A stretch of 64,000 nt of DNA from contig JAQFWX010000006.1 in NCBI GenBank assembly GCA_027605045.1, forward strand, positions 1,426,001 to 1,490,000, written 5' to 3'. The notes under the pieces are model-generated. The model made no database searches, had not been told where the DNA came from, and saw nothing but the letters and a program-made list of their open reading frames with translations. The DNA comes from Phallus indusiatus (Eukaryota; Basidiomycota; Agaricomycetes; Phallales; Phallaceae). The position numbers and the translations under genes were made by a program. This document shows positions 55,707 to 64,000 of this stretch, piece by piece. Each line of letters opens with the position of its first letter. Position 1 is the first letter of the stretch.

Positions 55707-57362
55707 TCATTCGTTGGCGGAGTCAACCGAAACTTGAATAGGACTGTTCTTCTCCGGACACAGCATACGTCTAAGATTGTTATCCAAAGTTGGGCAATGA
55801 ATAGACATCTGTAAAGGACGTTCCTCCTGCCGTAAATCAACGCAAAGACGAAGTAAAATAACCGGCAACTCGCTTAATGGTTGGTTCAGCTTTAAATTCA
55901 GCTTTCGCAAATGGGGACATGAAATTGCAGCGGTGTCGGAAGAGATGGCATCATTATCTAATGACGCAACGACGGAGCGCATGAATTCCAGTCCAGGGCC
56001 TTGCTTTGTATCGATAACACCCGTTCCCGGCACATTCTCCCCAACGTATTCCATAGTTCTTTTGAGAATAGGTGTCAATATCATTATGCAGGCCAGCCAT
56101 GACCAGTCATTGTCGCATTGCTGTTCCACGGTTAGTGACTCCAGGTCGCATACGGGCAGGGTTGCTTGAAGTGCTGTCAAATAGTCCACCGACCAACGTT
56201 GGAAGATAATATGAATATGGGTGATACGAGACGATTGCATACTATGGATGAATGGGGGCCAGAGGCTCTTTAGTTGCGCACCGTCAAGATAAAGGAGCTG
56301 GAGTTCATTGAAACTGGGCTCTTCTTTGTGGATTGCCTTGATAAAACCAGAGTCAAAATCAAGACGAAGAGATGCGAAGTGTGCTCCAGAGAGTAACCGG
56401 AGAACAGACGGCGAGTTATTGAAATCAGCCCAATGGTGTGAAGTAATGGACCATTTAAGATCGGGAGGGAAGGTCACATGGATCAGGAACAAGTGAAAAA
56501 ATTTGGACATGTCAAAAACCGAGAGTGTAAGTGATTGCAAACAGGGTAAATTAAGGTCGGGATATGTCACGTCTGGTAATACATGTTCGTTTCCCAGCCA
56601 GTAATTCGCAGACACATGGATCAGCTTAACGCGCGGAGATGATGCTATGAGCTCGAAGAGAGGTTGCATGTCAAGTCCACGAAGTGAAATGTATAGCTCT
56701 GATAAATTGCGAAATTCCGGACGTCTTGGTTCGGGGGGATGAAGTCGATAGTGTAATTGCTGGAGATTAGGCATATCTCCCGAGAAAAAGACATCCGTAA
56801 TTACGTCTTCACGAACGCCTTCGTGAAGGTCGTGACCGTTGAAAATAACATTCTTGTACCAGAATGAGAAAATCCGCAGCTGTGGTGCCGGAAGTCGGAG
56901 GTATGACAAAACATTTTGAATTGATGCTTGCATACGATCGTATTCGGGGGTAAAAGGAAAGAAACGAGGATTAATCTGCAAGCGCAACACCTTGAATCGA
57001 TGGATTTGCTGGAAGACGATCCGAAGCATGTCATCCGTCTCTTCATCGTCCATATCGGGGGGATCTTTCATTATGAGGAAGACGGTCAGTAGAGCAGAAC
57101 CAGAACGATTGAGCAATTCCAACACTCCACTAGGTTTGGTATAGGGAATGAAAAGCGACGACCACATCGTGGGATCAGACAGAAGAGCATTTCTCCATGA
57201 ACGACAGACTTGCGACGCGGGTATAGGGGGCGATGGGACTTGTAAGTCGAACGAAATTTCCAAGTCACCACCCACGCACTGCATTTTGCGCGTGTAAGTG
57301 TAGAGAACAACCTCTCTGATAACATCGTATGGCAATTGTTGGAAGGCAAATCTCGGTGCCAT
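55707..57362 (-). CDS. F-box domain protein (551 aa)
   Basis: Single exon. The F-box near the N-terminus is LPYDVIREVVLYTYTRK, then PPIPASQVCRSWRNALLSDP and MWSSLFI. The Leu-rich remainder has LLNRSGSALLTVFLIM, IHRFKVLRLQ, RLPAPQLRIFSFWY, MPNLQQLHYRL and LIASSPRVKLIHV. Closer in several blocks to the minus-strand F-box gene at 7938 (YTYT, LPAPxLQ) than to the + array. The 3' end was copied to 51791-51960. Probable Skp1-binding SCF receptor with unknown target. Confidence 0.9.
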   Translation of the reverse strand: MAPRFAFQQLPYDVIREVVLYTYTRKMQCVGGDLEISFDLQVPSPPIPASQVCRSWRNALLSDPTMWSSLFIPYTKPSGVLELLNRSGSALLTVFLIMKDPPDMDDEETDDMLRIVFQQIHRFKVLRLQINPRFFPFTPEYDRMQASIQNVLSYLRLPAPQLRIFSFWYKNVIFNGHDLHEGVREDVITDVFFSGDMPNLQQLHYRLHPPEPRRPEFRNLSELYISLRGLDMQPLFELIASSPRVKLIHVSANYWLGNEHVLPDVTYPDLNLPCLQSLTLSVFDMSKFFHLFLIHVTFPPDLKWSITSHHWADFNNSPSVLRLLSGAHFASLRLDFDSGFIKAIHKEEPSFNELQLLYLDGAQLKSLWPPFIHSMQSSRITHIHIIFQRWSVDYLTALQATLPVCDLESLTVEQQCDNDWSWLACIMILTPILKRTMEYVGENVPGTGVIDTKQGPGLEFMRSVVASLDNDAISSDTAAISCPHLRKLNLKLNQPLSELPVILLRLCVDLRQEERPLQMSIHCPTLDNNLRRMLCPEKNSPIQVSVDSANE

Positions 57363-58264
57363 CTTGGGATTGTTGAAGTGTGCCGTGTGATAGCGTACGT
57401 AATCTTGCTTAGCTCATACAAGCCGCTGTACCTAACCTGGCCCGACTGATCCGTTGTTTCATATTGTCCTCGTTTCCAACACTCATGTCACTAAAAGTTG
57501 ATAAAAGTGATGGAGAGCCGACGTCCAACGGACACCATCACGGAGAGCGAGATGAGATATTCCTTTGCGGCCAATTGGTTACGGGATTACGAATCAAGCC
57601 TTTGTTAAATCTTCGTACACTGGTTTTGTTCGTTTTACAGGAATCAGTTGCGCCACGAAGTTCCAACATATTCTCCTCTCAACTCCGTTCCCTTTGAACC
57701 TACGTTTCACATGTCGATTTCTTCTCTTGGCGCTGTTATTGGCTGCCAAGATTTGAGATGCCCATCTGGTAGACCGTAGCTTTGACGCATTTCCCGATAG
57801 TCCTAATTGAACTTGCCTGATGCTAACAGAACCAACCTCTGATTCCGCTCACACGTCCCCTATCGTCGGACTTGACTAGCTTGATGGCGACGTTTCAAGT
57901 TCCGACGCGGATTTCGACATCTGTCATAAAGCTCGACACAATTGATTTGAATCTGTGTCACGATGATATTCCCATGCTTATTCTGATTCAATCGATGAAT
58001 ACTCCTACTTGGTGTAACCCGCATAAGAATCAGGAGAATACCTTTCTGTGGCGATGTGTAAACCATGGTTTGGCAACCGTTAACCATCACTAGTCACTAA
58101 CGGTAGTGCCATCCGTTCGCACTTTGTGCCATACCTCGACATTGGTGTCAAGATGGATCGGAAATGAAAGTCTCCATATTAATAGCAGCGAACCCGTATA
58201 AATTCTGTATACCGAAGAAGACGAGTTCTCTAATTAGCCTTTCTCTCTGCGCCTATTTCAAAGT
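57363..58264. other. Intergenic, nothing recognised
   Basis: Promoter region shared by the F-box gene (-) and the membrane-protein gene (+). Short open frames only. Confidence 0.5.
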
Positions 58265-59939
58265 ATGAGCAGTGTAAACAACACAACGATGGCCGCGTCC
58301 TTAGCCATTCAAATCCAAGAGGACTATCAAACGTAAGGATTTGTTGCATTTCCTGCCTTGCGTTAAACTCATTTATATTTAGTTACATTTACATCTTGAG
58401 CTTAGCTTCTAACATAAGTAAGCTATAATATATTCAGGGTGAACGAACGCAGATTCATGACTAAAACAACGCTTTGGCAAAGCACTTCTATTCTATACCA
58501 CCTTATTGAGCATGTCGAAGGAGATGGCTTATATTTGGAAAAAGTCATTTAACCATACGACTGTGCTATATATATTCTCGAAATATGCCACCATCACACG
58601 TTTAATCCTGTTTTTCGTCGTCGCTGTTTATCCAACCTTGTTTGTCAGTTAGCCATTGTCTTCACTATTTTTATGTCAGCTGATTGATTAACTCTTCATA
58701 GCCAATACTGTGAGTTCAGCTCAAAACTGAATGGTTACAGTGAACCTTACATGACACAACAGGACCTGTGATATCATCACGGACATTATAAACATTATCC
58801 AAGTTTTGTCATATATTGGTGTTCAAGGTATTTGAGTGTTTCCCCCTCCGAAAAACCATCTAATTCACCGTTTATAGGACTACTAATTGACCGAGCGTAT
58901 GCCATCTGTCGGACAAGCACTCTCCACGCATGGTGTAAATTTATGATCAACACCGTTCTGGCTTTAGGTTTCATTGGGGGCCTATCCTTTCTGATCTTCG
59001 GCAAGTGCTGACGAATATTTTTCCATAGTATCACTTATTGTTCTTGCTGTTAGTTGACATAAAGTTTGGTGGTTGTACATATACCAATAGGTCAGTGTAA
59101 AATGATGTGCCGGGTGCCTTCTCTCTTACCTATTAGGATGTTCTTTTCTAAACATATTCAGCGGTATGTAGCGTTTCTGTGATGAGCGCTATCTCTAATT
59201 TTGAGATATTTCATTATCAGGCGATGAGGTTCTGCTTATTCTCCTCGGCAACTTATGCGTCGTTGTGACCGACTTCTTGGTCTGCTTTACATGCTTGTGT
59301 TACCTTTGGGATATGCGGAAGCTTAAGTTTCAAAAGCTCACGACCTTCACTTCCTTCATTTTCAAAGAAAGTGGGTATATTTCTATGGTAATTTCTGGAA
59401 AGGACATGACGCTGACAAGTTATAAGCTATTTTACAATTTTTGTACGTACTAAGGCCAATTAAATTACAGACCTGACAAGTTGACCAACGCGAAGTTTTG
59501 CGATCTTTGTTATCCTTATCCTTATGATTCTTGCGGCAGTACGTTCAGTATTCAATCAACCAGTATTTCAATGTTTACCATATGTTTAGTTTGTCATAAA
59601 TCAGGTAAAATACACATACCTTAATGCTAGGAATATCAACACTGAATCTCCGGTCTAGTCCGTCGTTGTCGCCACTTTTCAAAATGGGTGAAGCATAATT
59701 TTCACCAGAATTTGGTTAACTTATCTTCTCATGCCTGGATTTTTAGTCTGACAGCGATTTTGGTGACTGAGTTTACGCTCAGTCTTCGCGAATGCGACTC
59801 CGCGAATAAGACGCTTCCCGGTAGTGAATTCCTAAACGAACCGATCTTGAATTTTATGTCGGACTCGGTCGTCAATCCGTCTCAAGAACCCAACGGAAAT
59901 CGGCCCGAGCAGCCGGCCCGGGTTTCAAGTTCAGTATGA
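58265..59939 (+). CDS. DUF6533-like multi-pass membrane protein
   Basis: The partial exon model is 58265-58332, 58383-58417, 58483-58643, 58702-58709 (8-nt exon, tentative), 58763-58827, 58878-59000, 59054-59090, 59137 onward, then an exon ending at TGA 59937-59939. The early part reads TYIYILSLASNITLLFYTTL, then EMAYIWKKSFNHTTVLYIFS and a hydrophobic segment RLILFFVVAVYP. This is the order of the DUF6533 family: a helix, a conserved (E)xxYIWK motif, then several helices. Later segments VQGLLIDRAYAICR, INTVLALGFIGGLSFLIF, LLILLGNLCVVVTDFLVCFT and FAIFVILILMILAAV are further helices; the tail begins LSLRECDS. The intron after 59000 uses a GC donor. Junctions around 59090/59137 and 59400-59490 do not hold frame in my model, so a splice error or a frameshift is possible. 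Function of the family is unknown. Confidence 0.65.
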
Positions 59940-60336
59940 GATGTTCCTCTCGCCTATGTATGCAGTTGGAAATTTCGTGTTTTTTTTCTGCTATGGATAT
60001 GTATAATTGTACACAAATTATCGTTGACAGGATCCAAGGGTGGAATGTAGAGCTAGAGTTAGATCACTTCAGTTGTCACAGAAATATGTACTTGAATGAA
60101 GCAAAATCTTTCCTCTGAATAGTGATCAGTTAGCTATTCAACGAACAAATGTTTCGTCATCGGGGTTCAAGGTGTCATTGTGGGCAAATAACTGGTCGTT
60201 CAATGGGTTCATCAATGCGGGATGGAAGTGGTGCTATGTAAAGATTGATCACCGCAGCGTCAATGACGTCCGAAACACAGTATTATTCCAACATTTAAGC
60301 CTCTTCAATAAAAAATCCTACATAATTTGGGCAACC

Positions 60337-60966
60337 TTAAATGATTTGCCAACCAGTACCACCGCCACCAGGAGCGGCTACTCCGGACAACGGTTTCCAA
60401 AAATGACTCTGAATGGTCATTTCAGAATTTGGCTGGCACGAATTTAACACTATAGTCGATGTAGTGGTCTATATTTCTTTATTTCAATTCGCTGAAACAT
60501 GTAAGAGTTTATCAACACTTCACTTGTCCGCTGGTGGTGCCGGAGGTCCAAAAGTATCCTGATGAACTTTGAATGGTACTTTAGACAGAGGGTAAATGTC
60601 GTGTTATTCATGCATGGTGATTAAATTTGTTCAACTTACCTACTCGAGTTTGTAGGGCTCGGGGTTATGATCCAAGCGTACGGGGTGCTGCCGTACGCGA
60701 TGGATGTTGCGTTTTGAGGAACAAGGTAGGCTTCTAATCCCTGGCTCTGAATTTGGTACCCGTCTGACGGGGAAGCGGGGTTGATTGGTTGAATATTCCA
60801 CTATGAAGTGATTGGATATTTGTATCAAGGAAAACATCTGCTAACCGACCTGCTGTTGAGGATTATCCGGGGAACTCTCCGTTAGAGAGAGACCTTGTTC
60901 ATTAGCAGTGACGTTGAGAGCTGTGTTGCAGAAGAGAGATATGGTACGGAGACCAGCGATAGACAT
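60337..60966 (-). CDS. Small beta-trefoil-like protein 1 (134 aa)
   Basis: Exons: 60850-60966, 60640-60800, 60524-60578, 60337-60408 (405 nt); introns 49, 61 and 115 bp. The protein starts MSIAGLRTISLFCNTALNVT and includes QQQWNIQPINP, DGYQIQSQGLEAYLV, YAWIITPSP, STIQSSSGYFW and a Gly-rich end (PLSGVAAPGGGGTGWQII). Recurrent 'W-x-I ... Y-x-I' strands spaced about 40 residues apart fit a beta-trefoil, as in mushroom I66 protease inhibitors and ricin-B-type lectins. That assignment is inference from pattern and length. No signal peptide, consistent with the cytosolic defence proteins of fruiting bodies. Tandem paralogue lies 0.9 kb away with identical gene structure. Confidence 0.75.
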
Positions 60967-61863
60967 GACCGAGAAAGAATTTGGATCTGTATAAGAAGAC
61001 GATCTCTTCGTTCTTCCGACTGGTGCAGCATGCTTCAAACCTTTTATAAGCAAAAAGCGCACAGTGAAATACCAAACATAAATACAAGTTACAAATACCA
61101 AGGAAAATTCGCTAGTTCTTCGTTTCTCAAGGGTCAGACCGGTCAAGGGTCATCGATAAATAGCAGTGGACTGGCTGTTAAGATTCTGTAGATGAATCAT
61201 TTGACTAGATGGTGCGCCGAGATTTCCAAATTTCACTCTTCTCTACTAAGTTTTTTCCGGTCATCTCTTATCGATTAATATAATTATAGAGATGTGTTTG
61301 TGCGTGTTGTACAAATGTGTTCGTGTACGAGCACTTGTCGGCACTCGTTGCCAAACACGTGAAGAACTGCAAGTGAGTCGCGCTTCGAAAAAATTGGATT
61401 GAGACTGATCGGGCGATCTGAGTTCATTGAACAGTCCCGTAAAATGATAGCAGTTGAAAAGTCAGAGGGATAGTATGACCGAGTGAACACTTGAAATTGG
61501 GAATGAAATAACATGAGCTTTTATATTTACTGTCTTGAGTATTTGCAATTGTACAGTAATGTAGTTCATAAATTCAAGTCGCGTTTTGTTCATGTGGAAG
61601 GGGAGTGTGTTTAGTCGAATAGAATCATATAGCAGGATCATGTGGCATGGAAATGTGAACATATACTTGTTTGAAATGAAGCAAATTCTTTTCCGTAGGA
61701 GCTATTATCAGTCGGATATTCAGTAGATAATTGAAGTCAAAGTTCGACTTTTGTTTCCAATCATAAACCTCATTGGTACTGGTTTGGGTCTGTTAATGCG
61801 AAACAAGTTATCATTCAAATTTTAAGGCTATTCATTCACCAATTCTGCGTGATTGAGAAAACC
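60967..61863. other. Intergenic between the tandem beta-trefoil genes
   Basis: Contains the promoter of gene 1 and the 3' flank of gene 2. No additional gene supported. Confidence 0.5.
61037..61050 (-). promoter_or_regulatory. TATA box of beta-trefoil gene 1
   Basis: CTTATAAAAGG on the minus strand about 75 bp before the ATG. The equivalent site of the paralogue reads CTTACAAAAGA, a weakened match. Confidence 0.5.
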
Positions 61864-62547
61864 TCAATTAATTTGGAAACCGCTACCACCTCGACCAGGA
61901 TTGACTACTCCGGAGAGGGGACTCGGAGGTTGAACCTGACTGCATGAAGGACTACTCTAAGGCTCTCTCGTCAACTCGACCAAGAACAAGAAAGAACGTA
62001 TTAACACCTCACTTGTTTGCTGGATTCATCAGGTGTATAATTCCAAAAGAGTTTTGACTCCGAAGAACTTGAATTTTGAATAGTACTGAAAGTTGAGATA
62101 AAAGGTAAAAGTCGTGTATTGTACATATATTAGTTAGCACCGTCTGGCTTACTAAGTTTTTACCGTTTCTGTGCTGCTCGAGGTATCGCTCGAGGTGTCG
62201 CTCGAGGTGTCGCTTGAAGTTATAATCCAGGTGTAGGGTTTCTGACTTTGCGTGAAGTTCTTCGTATCATCGTCAATCGCGAAATAGCTATCTTTGAGTT
62301 CTTTTGCCACGCTTTGAATTTGGTATTCGTTTGATGGGGATTCGCTGTCTATGCGTTTAATTTTCCACTATGAAGAATTTGACACTAAATCGAGGAAAAA
62401 AATTGCCGGACCAACCTGCTGCCGGGCGTCACTCGAGGAGCTTTTCGCTACAACGAGACTTTGTCCATTGACAGCAGTTACGCTGAGCCCGCTTGTGCCG
62501 GAGGGGGATATGGTGAGCTTTTTACCAGAGATAATAGGATCTGACAT
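61864..62547 (-). CDS. Small beta-trefoil-like protein 2 (163 aa)
   Basis: Exons: 62416-62547, 62153-62367, 62013-62085, 61864-61935 (492 nt), the same intron phases as its neighbour. The ATG at 62547 was chosen to match the paralogue; an in-frame ATG at 62652 lies where the paralogue has its TATA region. It reads MSDPIISGKKLTISPSGTS, QSLVVAKSS, QQWKIKRID, NEYQIQS, YTWIITSSD, a DTSS tandem repeat, YTIQNSSSS, FWNYTPDESSKQ and PLSGVVNPGRGGSGFQIN. It is longer than paralogue 1 because of inserts, including the repeat encoded by 12-bp units near 62177-62215. Probable beta-trefoil inhibitor or lectin; function not proven. Confidence 0.75.
62177..62215 (-). repeat. 12-bp tandem repeat in coding sequence (about 3 units)
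   Basis: Units of the type GACACCTCGAGC on the minus strand encode Asp-Thr-Ser-Ser. A replication-slippage hotspot inside beta-trefoil gene 2, absent from gene 1. Confidence 0.8.
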
Positions 62548-62825
62548 GGCTGAAAGAGAGCTTGAACTTGGAAAAGGAGTCCTTGCTGAAGCTGGAATCC
62601 AGCCGTCTTTTGTAAGCAAAAGCCGCACAGTGAACACTAAAAGGCTAGACATTTAAAGTAGAGAAAATCATAAAAAATCAAAGAACATCATTTTTTACGT
62701 AAAATTTCATTGATAATTAGTTAGCTATAGATTGGCTGTAATTGTCAAGTCAAGTGTTTTTTTCTTGGAGAGCTTGATGGAGTTCCTAGTTACACGTCGC
62801 CCGGCAACTCTTCACGTGTTCGGCA

Positions 62826-63209
62826 ATGAGTGCGCAGTGGCAAATATACTCAGATGCGAAGATGCGAATGAAAACACATATGTTGAATATATCAATATCA
62901 ATCCATAAAAAATGGTCTCAAAAAGAAACACTCGAAGGAGGAGGGTGTGAAGTCATAAAAAGTGTAATAGGTGAGTATTGCGCCATTGTAGGTCTCCGCT
63001 GGGTGATTGAAACGCGTGTCAGTGAAATCGTGCCAGCGTCATTGATGTTTACTAATAAACTACTAAAGCTAGCAGATTTCGCACGTCGTCGCAGCACTCA
63101 CGCTCGAAATATCCTGGCCTCGTTGTCTGAAATTATGGAAGAGCCTAATTCTGACAGATGGGACGCCGTGGGAAGCGATTTGAGTTTCGACAGCTTCGTA
63201 GAGCAATAG
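62826..63209 (+). CDS. Doubtful small ORF (127 aa)
   Basis: ATG-initiated, unspliced, between the beta-trefoil gene and the ubiquitin hydrolase homologue. The C-terminal part (ARRRSTHARNILASLSEIM) is charged and could form helices. No domain recognised, no paralogue in the window. It could be chance or a fragment of a longer gene. Confidence 0.25.
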   Translation: MSAQWQIYSDAKMRMKTHMLNISISIHKKWSQKETLEGGGCEVIKSVIGEYCAIVGLRWVIETRVSEIVPASLMFTNKLLKLADFARRRSTHARNILASLSEIMEEPNSDRWDAVGSDLSFDSFVEQ

Positions 63210-63517
63210 AAGGATCCGTTAAGGAAAATACGTGGCGCTTACCAACTTTGAGTAATTTGAGTAAGAAAATGGTCGAGAGAAAATTTGGCGTTGTAAGAAA
63301 ACGAGCTTTAATTCAAAGAGATAAGGTTCGCTGATTCTGCTTTGCTTGTGTGACGCGCGCTTAAAGTTCAGACGGCGCTCGCCGACTTTTGCCAGCAAAT
63401 TCTCAGCGTGACGAGTACGCAATAATTGCAAATTCAAAGGCCCAAAGTACTTACTACTTTCTTTCAAACACAATCACTGTGAATCACATCTCAAAACCAT
63501 ACAATCAATTCAAAAAC

Positions 63518-63902
63518 ATGGCTGAAGGAACTAAATTTCTTGAAGCTAATCCCATCTCATTCAACAATCTAGCCCAAAAGCTCGATTTGGATACTTCCCA
63601 ATTCTGCATTCACGACGTTCTAGGCTTCGATGAGGAATTGCCCGCACTCATTCCACGCCCAGTCAAAGCTGCAATACTGCTGTATTCTGCCCCCAAACGT
63701 TTTGATGATCCCGAAGCGATCGCTGCTGAAGAAGTGAAGAAAAAGTGGCTTTCCGATGATGATGCTGGCTTAAAGGAAGTCGTGTACAACAGACAGAAGA
63801 CGATGGCACGAGATAGACTGATTTAATAACGATAACGCTAAGCCATTTTTCGTTCGAAGGCTCTTCTGCACAGTTTGCCAGATACGCCTTCTCTTCCATT
63901 AG
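63518..63902 (+). pseudogene. Ubiquitin C-terminal hydrolase (UCH, peptidase C12) homologue, catalytic segment missing, runs off window
   Basis: From the ATG at 63518: FLEANPISFNNLAQKLDLD, FCIHDVLGFDEELPALIPRP and VKAAILLYSAPKRF are classic UCH N-terminal landmarks. In active enzymes the next block, about residue 90-100, is a Gln-containing strand followed by N-A-C-G-T with the catalytic Cys. Here the frame reads VVYNRQKTMARDRLI and stops at 63826. Typical post-Cys sequence (ALLHSLPDTPSLPL) resumes at about 63860 and ends at a GTATGT donor at 63903. No GT donor lies between the two parts; a GC-AG intron (63804-63858 area) would join them but still without the Cys. So this copy looks like a pseudogene or an inactive relative. 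The rest of the gene lies to the right. Confidence 0.6.
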
Positions 63903-64000
63903 GTATGTCACAGTGGCGTATCATTCGCTCGCTGGTTTGTTATTTTCGTTATCAAATCCATCTTTTGAACTTAAAAGTACAATAAGAACTGGGTTTATTA

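Noticed and set aside
62548..62652. N-terminal extension of beta-trefoil protein 2 from the ATG at 62652
   Set aside because: The matching region of the paralogue is a TATA promoter and not coding, and the extension has no paralogue support.
1..64000. CRISPR arrays, bacterial operons, rRNA genes
   Set aside because: The sequence is intron-rich fungal nuclear DNA; no regularly spaced repeats or rRNA signatures were seen.

Overview
The window is eukaryotic nuclear DNA from a mushroom-forming basidiomycete, most likely Agaricomycetes and probably Agaricales. The evidence is the many 45-70 bp introns with GT(or GC)-AG ends, a tandem family of F-box proteins with the 'CRSWRxxLLSDPxMW' signature, microbial sesquiterpene synthases, O-methylsterigmatocystin-oxidoreductase-like P450s, a DUF6533-like membrane protein and a Ty3/gypsy chromovirus. 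No species is claimed. Spliced models were assembled by hand from reading frame, splice-site consensus and comparison between paralogues inside the window.

Layout. (1) 1-6235: the 3' part of a Ty3/gypsy chromodomain retrotransposon, truncated by the window edge. It has pol, an extra 601-aa ORF downstream of pol, then the 3' LTR. (2) 6593-7274: a long foldback element of two ~330 bp arms flanked by TA. (3) 7938-14678: an F-box gene, a decayed partial copy of a zinc-finger gene (10181-10553), the intact zinc-finger gene (11334-12511) and a nine-exon aldo-keto reductase with a C-terminal membrane tail. (4) 14679-20637: about 6 kb with no gene I can support, then a small Ser/Pro-rich gene model. 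(5) 23473-33342: a head-to-tail array of four F-box genes plus one F-box pseudogene, all on +.

(6) 33661-54648: a sesquiterpenoid biosynthetic gene cluster. It holds terpene synthase STS1 (-), P450-A (-), STS2 (-), P450-B (+), an aldo-keto reductase (-), a secreted FAD-linked (BBE-type) oxidase (+) and STS3 (-). STS2 and STS3 are copies with identical exon lengths and lie in a segmental duplication. Its second copy also carries a P450-A first-exon relic fused to an F-box gene 3' end. STS3 carries a tRNA-type SINE whose target-site duplication copies the intron-2 splice acceptor. The expected logic is cyclisation of farnesyl diphosphate by the STS enzymes, hydroxylation by the P450s, then carbonyl/alcohol adjustment by the reductase and the flavin oxidase. 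The order of steps is inference.

(7) 55707-64000: another F-box gene (-), a multi-exon DUF6533-type membrane protein (+), a tandem pair of small beta-trefoil-like proteins (-), a doubtful small ORF, and the 5' part of a ubiquitin C-terminal hydrolase homologue. In that homologue the segment that should carry the catalytic cysteine cannot be found.
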